This document shows, piece after piece, positions 58,974 through 64,000 of a stretch of DNA of 64,000 bases. The stretch is from Omphiscola glabra (Eukaryota > Mollusca > Gastropoda > Lymnaeidae): NCBI GenBank assembly GCA_964017045.1, contig OZ024808.1, forward strand, positions 15,499,784-15,563,783, in the 5' to 3' direction. The translations under genes were made by a program, and so were the position numbers. Each line of letters starts with the position of its first letter. Position 1 is the stretch's first letter. Under the pieces are notes generated by a model. The model worked only from the letters and a program-made list of their open reading frames with translations. It had not been told where the DNA came from and searched no databases.

Positions 58974-61900
58974 GTAAACAACTATGTCCATCAGTGATCA
59001 TGTTTCCATCACTGGTCAAGACATGAAGGTTTTAATGGTTTTAATTTAAAGATGAACTGAAAAGTTGAATAAAATTCCAGCCAAACCGTTTTTTTTAAAA
59101 AAATATAGCTTTGCAGTAATAGCATGTCGCTGGATTTTATGTCGCTGGATTTTTCATATTACAAACAGCTTATAAAAAAAGGTGGTGGTGTATATTTTAT
59201 TTTAGACTGTTTTTTGTTTAAAAATTCAACAGTTTATTCATTTTAAATGTGTAAATTAGCATACATGCAAATTTTGAGCCCTAATATGTTTATTTGTGAT
59301 TTCGCTCTGCGAAGTCTACACCATCGTCACATTGTAATGGACGGAGTCCAGTAAAATATGTTTATATTTTGTGGAAAAAATTGATAAATATATGAAAAAG
59401 AATAAAAAACTGGCAAAAAACTGGCAAAAAAATTTAATAATAGTATTAAAATATCTTAAACTCTTCGGTAGTTGAAGTCTGTTGATGCTGTTTTTACATA
59501 TAATCTACTGATTTTTATAACGAAATTATATGCCTTTTAAAAATGTCTTCAATATTCACTCTATATCTATAAGTATCTTGTACACCCGATATAGAACTAC
59601 TCGGCATCACTTTAAGGCAATTCTACCTACCTAGGGAGTTCACTAAAATCTCTATCATCCTCACTTACATTCCACTCACGTAATTCTAACAAGGAGCAGG
59701 CTATTGAAAGACTTTTGGATTTAATCCATGATTTTGAAACAAAAAACCCAGACTCTGAAAGTCTGTCCTTCAGCGTGCTCGCCCTGAAGTCACAAATCTA
59801 AATGAGAATTAATACGTCCCTGATATGGCTAAGAGGATTCACTGTTTTTTTTCACTGGTGAAATAATTTGGTGTAGATGTCTCGTGTTCAAATTGTTTTA
59901 TTTATATACTGAAAATGTACAATGCAATCAAAAAACATTTCCATTTGTTTGGATCAATAAAAAAATCTTATCTTATCAATTAAATTTTCCTTAGATCATC
60001 CTTCGTCCAATATTTGGGTACAAATACCAAGCCTGTTGCTGTGAGTTGTTTTGTCCCACGAAACTTTGTCGAGGCACAAATAGAGGTGGTCTTCCCCCAG
60101 TCATCACTGGAGTGGCGCCACCTGGAAGTTGGACTTTCCTCATCATCTTTCAATCAATGTGTCATTGGTCTCATCTCCTTGCTGGAGGAGGAGCACGAAC
60201 CGATGCCCATGCCGATGTTGAAAAAATGCCACCTGCTTCCTAAAAAATCTGTCATGGTAGGTATGAAATAAAAACTGTTCAGAGATTCCAGAGTTCTTTC
60301 AGTTGATAACATTGAAATCAGATTTAGGCTTTGGAAAATGGAGCTTTAAAACCAAAAAAAAGTTTTAATACCCAGTACATATAAATTGTCTTACTTTTAG
60401 ATATGGTGGAACAATAATTAGTTCAATAACTCTGTTATGATATGGTATTAGGGAACCATTGAAATATTTATAAACTGACCTAATTCTAAAAAGTATGAAA
60501 GGTACGTTAATTTGATTCCAAAATGAGATCAAATTTTATTTCACGAAATACAGTGGAACCTCTCATAACAAGCACATCTCATAACGAGTAATTTGCATAA
60601 CGAGCAAAAATAAATGTGAAGAAGTTGCTCCCTTAATGAGCGACATTTCGCATAACGAGTTACGCTGAAAGGGGAAGTCCTTTGGAGTTACCAAGAGGAC
60701 CCTCACTTCTGCTTGGAAAAAACTTTGGCCAGAGAGTGTTGTTGAATGTGATTTTGAAACAGTACCTGTGGAGTCTACAGTTAACGAGATTGTGTCATTG
60801 GCCAATATCATGGGACTCGAGGTGGACATCAACGATATTGAAGAGCTTGTGAAAGAGCACAGTCAAGAGTTGACCACCGAGTTGCATCGTGTTTCACAGC
60901 AAGAAATTATGGAGGAGAGCTCATTAATGGCTGAGGAAGTAGCAGAGCAACAATCTTCTAGCGCAATAAAAGAAATGCTGAAAGCATGGGAAACTGTTGC
61001 ATCGTACATTGGAGGTGTACTAAGGAGGTGGCTATTCGTGCTACAAATTTATTCAATGATAATGCTGTGACACATTTTTGTCAAATTTTGAAGCGTCGGC
61101 AAAAACAAATGTCTTTAGACAGTTTTCTAGTTAAAAAGGATTATTTGTCATAAATTCATATTTTTATTTACATTTTTTGTTTCAAATCTAAATTGTATTC
61201 CAAGTTGTTACACTCCCTAACTATTCATAAGTAATTTTATTTGAATACACGTTAATAACATTTTTTGAAAAATGAGTATATTTTCAGCATGGAACGCATT
61301 ATCATATTTTACATTGATTAGTATGGGAAAAATTGTTTCATTTAATGAGTGTTTCGCTTAACGAGTAAGATTCTGGAACGAATTATGCTCGTTATGAGAG
61401 GTTCCACTGTAATTTTATTGAACAGAATTATACACAATTATTCACAAATCCAAGGGCACAAGTCAAACATAAGCAGCACATTTTTTAATTTTATTCTGTT
61501 GGTTCTTCAGGCTGGTGATGCCATGTACATCCAGTTGGAAGATGATCTCCCAGAGTTTATGGATTCCTCTTCACTCTCTGTTGTCTTTGACCATGACATG
61601 CAGATCTCAGCCAATCGGATTGGGAACTGTCTTTATGAATTCCACCTGCCAGGTTAGAACTAGAAATTTAAAAAAAAAAATCTATTGTCTTTGACCATGA
61701 CATGCAGATCTCATATCCAATCGGATTGGGAACTGTCTGTATGAATTCCACTTGCCAGGTTAGAACTAGAAATTTTAAAAAAAATCATAATCCTTTAAAT
61801 GGAAAAGAGCCCTTTATTAAAAATGTTATTATTAGATTTATTAAGTAGCTTAGTAATACAGTCAAAATAAATAATAAACATTAAAACGTAAAAGTTTTTT

Positions 61901-63982
61901 TCACAGTAATATATTAATATAGTCATGAATACATTATTAAGCTTAAAAACATGCCACCTTTTTTTCAGAGTGCTCGCAGCTTACATCAACACTCGTCATT
62001 TACACCTCAAACGGGGAATGTTTAGGAACTGAAGAAATCACATACAAGGACAGGGGTCAACTTCTTTCAACAATCCTCAGTGACCTGCTCAACCCTGTTG
62101 AGTTCATGAGCCAGGCACTTCAGCTTAATCAAGTGTCCCCAGAAATGATTGATGCGAAGCTGGCCTTTTGGTTTAGATACAAAGATGGTGACACTGCAAG
62201 GACTGAGTCGCAGAGAATCATGAATCAGTGGGTGAAAGTTATCAAGTGCACCAAAGGTATTAGCCCATGAAAAGACATTCGCACATTAAATGGCAGTTTT
62301 ATCATAAATGTTTTTATACAAATTTGCTTTCACTTCCAAAGCAAAAAAAAGAACGGTAAATGCGAAGAGATAGCACCGCGTTTTTTACCATGGCCGCCAA
62401 CTTGATTGCAGTGACCCGTAAAATTAAGAATAAAACGTTTAAAAATAATGAAAAAATTTCCTAAATGTATCCCTAAACCTAACCTGAACCCTAAATCTAT
62501 CCTTAAACCTAACCTGAACCCTAAATGTTTTGCAAACGAAGTCACGGTGCTATCTCTTCACATTAGCGAAAAGGACTTTTGGTTGTAACTTTTTTTGTAA
62601 TTTTGGTTTGTCTATGTGTAAAAGAAAGGGTGGTTTTGCAAAGGGTGGTTAGTGTTGTTAAGAACAGGACAGTAGTTCTTTGAAGATTTGGCAAAATATA
62701 TATTTGTATTAGGTTAATGTGAAATGAATAATATTAAGTGACTCTAAACTATCTCCTAATATTTTGCTTTCATAAACCCACTTACCACATTTTCGTTCTT
62801 GTCCTGTCAAAAAATTGGGGTTTATGGTAACCTTTTTTTTGTAATAAGGCATGTTAAATGGGATAGGCTTAATTAATTTTTAGATGTTACCAAAGCATTT
62901 TTCTCTTCTCTCTTTCCATGTCGAAATATATATATATATATCAACAGGCTCAGTGACCAGTTCTTGCCAGGAGCTTCCAACTCTTCTGCATTTGTCTGCC
63001 AAATACAACCTGAGTTTGTTGGCTGAGAGTCTGCTCACACACCCCTGGGCAGCGTTGGCTTTAAAAATGCAGAACAAAGATGGCCTCCGGCCTGACCAAC
63101 TGGCACTCAAGTACCATCACAACAGCCTCTCAGAGTTTCTGGCTGCTGAAAATGAAGTAAGTGCAAAACAATCTGTGTTAATTCAAAATTTATTTTATAG
63201 TTTCTAATATAAAAACATCATTTCAATTTGTAACAAAATTATTTGTATGGATTGCTATTTAAAATGAACTTAATTTATTAGAAAGTAAATAATTATTACA
63301 ACTGAATACATAAAATTAAATAATTTTTAAATTTTGTTTGCTATTTTTATTTTAGGCTGATAATTCGTCATCATGTAAGTAAAATTGTTTTCTGGTTTGG
63401 CCTAAACATGTTGAGATTATATTCAGTGGCATCACCAGAGTTAAAGTATTTAAAATATTTCACTAAGTATTCAAAAAGGCAGTGTCTAATATGAGAAAAA
63501 GTATTTAGATTTTGTACTGGTGAAAAGATTGTATTTGTGAATGATTGTATATAATTCTGTTCTAAAATTATTTCATGAAAAAAATTTGATCTAAAAAAAT
63601 TTTCACAGTTTTATTTGTTTACAAATTTACAATGTAACATGACATAAAGTTATTTCCATATTTTCCAGGTGATGACGAGGACATCTATGTACATCCAGAC
63701 TACTGTACACCTGGAGGACTTTTAACACCAAATGAAGGAGATGCAATATTCTATTTCGACTTTGACTTTGGTAGGAACATCCTAGATTTTCATTACTAAA
63801 ACTGCGCTATGATTGAATTAATTACATACTTCAATTTAAGTTTTACCATAATTATTTTTGTGGATATCTTAATCAAGTTTCAATCTTAATTTTCTTGAAT
63901 TTCTATTTAAACTTTCAAAGATACCAGAAGGTTCAGAAAGAATTCTTCAAGTAGTTCAAAAGATGAAAACAACAGCAATTCT
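58690..63982 (+). CDS. Dof/BCAP/BANK-family signalling adaptor (partial, eight exons)
   Basis: Exons 58690-58973, 59995-60256, 61511-61652, 61969-62256, 62948-63156, 63356-63374, 63669-63770 and 63921-63982 join in phase into 456 codons. Residues about 5-180 look like the N-terminal TIR-like domain (RLFHVSDG, LSVLLVTPGMIKHW, VAVSCFVPRNF, SSLEWRHLEVGL). About 185-325 is the DBB domain (AGDAMYIQLEDDLPEF, STLVIYTSNG, RDRGQLLSTIL-type DLLNPVEFMSQAL, AFWFRYKDGD). About 330-395 is ankyrin-like (LPTLLHLSAKYNLSLLAESL, NKDGLRPDQLAL). DIYVHPDY follows. This order is that of Drosophila Dof/stumps and vertebrate PIK3AP1 and BANK1, adaptors linking receptor tyrosine kinases or B-cell/Toll receptors to PI3K or MAPK (family knowledge). 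The ATG stands right after an acceptor, so exon 1 is probably an unseen 5' exon. The gene runs off the right edge. Confidence 0.88.
59298..59352 (+). mobile_element. SINE 3' end fragment
   Basis: tgcgaagtctacaccatcgt and the nearby tggacggagtccag match the 3' end of the SINE family. In intron a-b of the adaptor gene. The rest of this intron (59000-59990) shows nothing else. Confidence 0.65.
59995..60256 (+). CDS. Adaptor exon b (rest of TIR-like domain)
   Basis: Acceptor tttccttag, then A-TCA-TCC. Encodes SSFVQYLGTNTKPVAVSC to LLPKKSVM. Donor gtaggt, phase 0. Confidence 0.88.
60551..61409 (+). mobile_element. pogo/Tigger-like DNA transposon, internally deleted
   Basis: Perfect inverted ends cagtggaacctctcataa and ttatgagaggttccactg with TA on both sides (60549-60550, 61410-61411). 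Sub-terminal repeats of cataacgag occur at both ends. Inside is the C-terminal part of a Tigger transposase: KRTLTSAWKKLWPES, then VNEIVSLANIMGLEVDIND and IEELVKEHSQELTTEL, with a stop at 61068. The DDE core is missing. It sits in the intron between exons b and c of the adaptor gene. Confidence 0.92.
61511..61652 (+). CDS. Adaptor exon c (start of DBB domain)
   Basis: Acceptor ggttcttcag. Encodes AGDAMYIQLEDDLPEF to YEFHLP plus one base. The donor gttaga is weak. Its last 76 bp and following intron are tandemly copied at 61681. Confidence 0.88.
61577..61785 (+). repeat. 104-bp tandem duplication of an exon end and its donor
   Basis: 61577-61680 (last 76 bp of exon c plus intron start) is repeated at 61681-61785 with about eight changes. 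The second copy has a donor at 61759 but no acceptor, and its reading frame is shifted by an added tat/indel near 61714. Confidence 0.9.
61969..62256 (+). CDS. Adaptor exon d (core of DBB domain)
   Basis: Acceptor ttttttcag. Encodes ECSQLTSTLVIYTSNGECLG to VKVIKCTK plus one base. Donor gtatta. No start-to-stop frame covers it, but it splices in phase with both neighbours. Confidence 0.88.
62357..62566. mobile_element. MITE, about 210 bp
   Basis: Inverted ends aatgcgaagagatagcaccg and cggtgctatctcttcacatt. The interior holds the ccctaaacctaacctgaac units and the accatggccgccaa arm also seen, inverted, at 13260-13640. In the intron between exons d and e. Confidence 0.8.
62948..63156 (+). CDS. 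Adaptor exon e (ankyrin-like)
   Basis: Acceptor atatcaacag after an ATATAT run. Encodes GSVTSSCQELPTLLHLSAK to FLAAENE. Donor gtaagt, phase 0. Confidence 0.9.
63356..63374 (+). CDS. Adaptor exon f (19-nt microexon)
   Basis: The acceptor ctatttttattttag and donor gtaagt bracket 19 bases encoding ADNSS and part of a Cys codon. It converts phase 0 to phase 1, as exon g requires, which supports it as real. Confidence 0.75.
63669..63982 (+). CDS. Adaptor exons g (63669-63770) and h (63921-63982)
   Basis: Exon g (acceptor attttccag, donor gtagga) encodes CDDEDIYVHPDYCTPGG to FYFDFDF. Exon h (acceptor ctttcaaag, donor gtaagt) encodes DTRRFRKN, then a Ser run and DENNSNS. The tyrosines in an acidic context are candidate phosphosites (inference). 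Confidence 0.82.
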
Positions 63983-64000
63983 GTAAGTAAATTAATAAAT

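Overview
This is eukaryotic, AT-rich, repeat-dense animal DNA. Its real genes are split by introns with GT..AG ends, and most of the long reading frames are artefacts of tandem repeats. The gene families fit a lophotrochozoan, most likely a mollusc: AIG1/GIMAP-type GTPases, LRAT/PLAAT-type acyltransferases and a Dof/BCAP/BANK adaptor. So does the repeat mix (tRNA-derived SINE, Helitron, hAT, pogo/Tigger, L2/CR1-like and RTE-like non-LTR elements). The species call is inference.

Layout. (1) 1-4162, minus: the first three exons of a PLAAT/LRAT-domain gene that runs off the left edge, with a ~94-copy 20-bp satellite just upstream of its start. (2) 6520-7900: a hAT copy with an exact 8-bp target duplication, holding a truncated L2 copy and an expanded minisatellite. 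(3) 12140-17886, minus: a complete four-exon paralogue of the first PLAAT gene, 202 aa. Minisatellites at both ends of its intron 1 carry copies of the neighbouring splice sites. (4) 20-24.2 kb: minisatellites and dead retroelement ends. (5) 24530-25447, plus: AIG1/GIMAP GTPase A, ending in a possible CaaX box. (6) 26.5-34 kb: retroelement ends, a palindromic MITE, a Helitron and the first copy of a diverged segmental duplication. (7) 35469-36407, plus: GTPase B, whose C-terminus has been overrun by a (GA)n microsatellite. (8) 38.7-40.7 kb: the second copy of the duplication. (9) 41-52 kb: mostly minisatellites, MITEs and unrecognised DNA, with one promoter-like cluster near 50 kb. (10) 52243-56235: a Helitron abutting a nearly full-length L2/CR1-like retrotransposon with two in-frame stops. 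(11) 56260-57823: a second hAT copy with a SINE nested in it. (12) 58690-63982, plus: eight exons of a Dof/BCAP/BANK-type signalling adaptor that continues past the right edge, with a Tigger-like transposon and a small MITE in its introns.

The PLAAT pair and the GTPase pair are each local duplicates. All three families have immune or signalling roles in other animals (established knowledge), but nothing here shows that they work together. The most unusual observations are the splice-site-derived minisatellites in PLAAT gene 2, the microsatellite that rewrote the end of GTPase B, and the shared hAT insertion that marks the segmental duplication.
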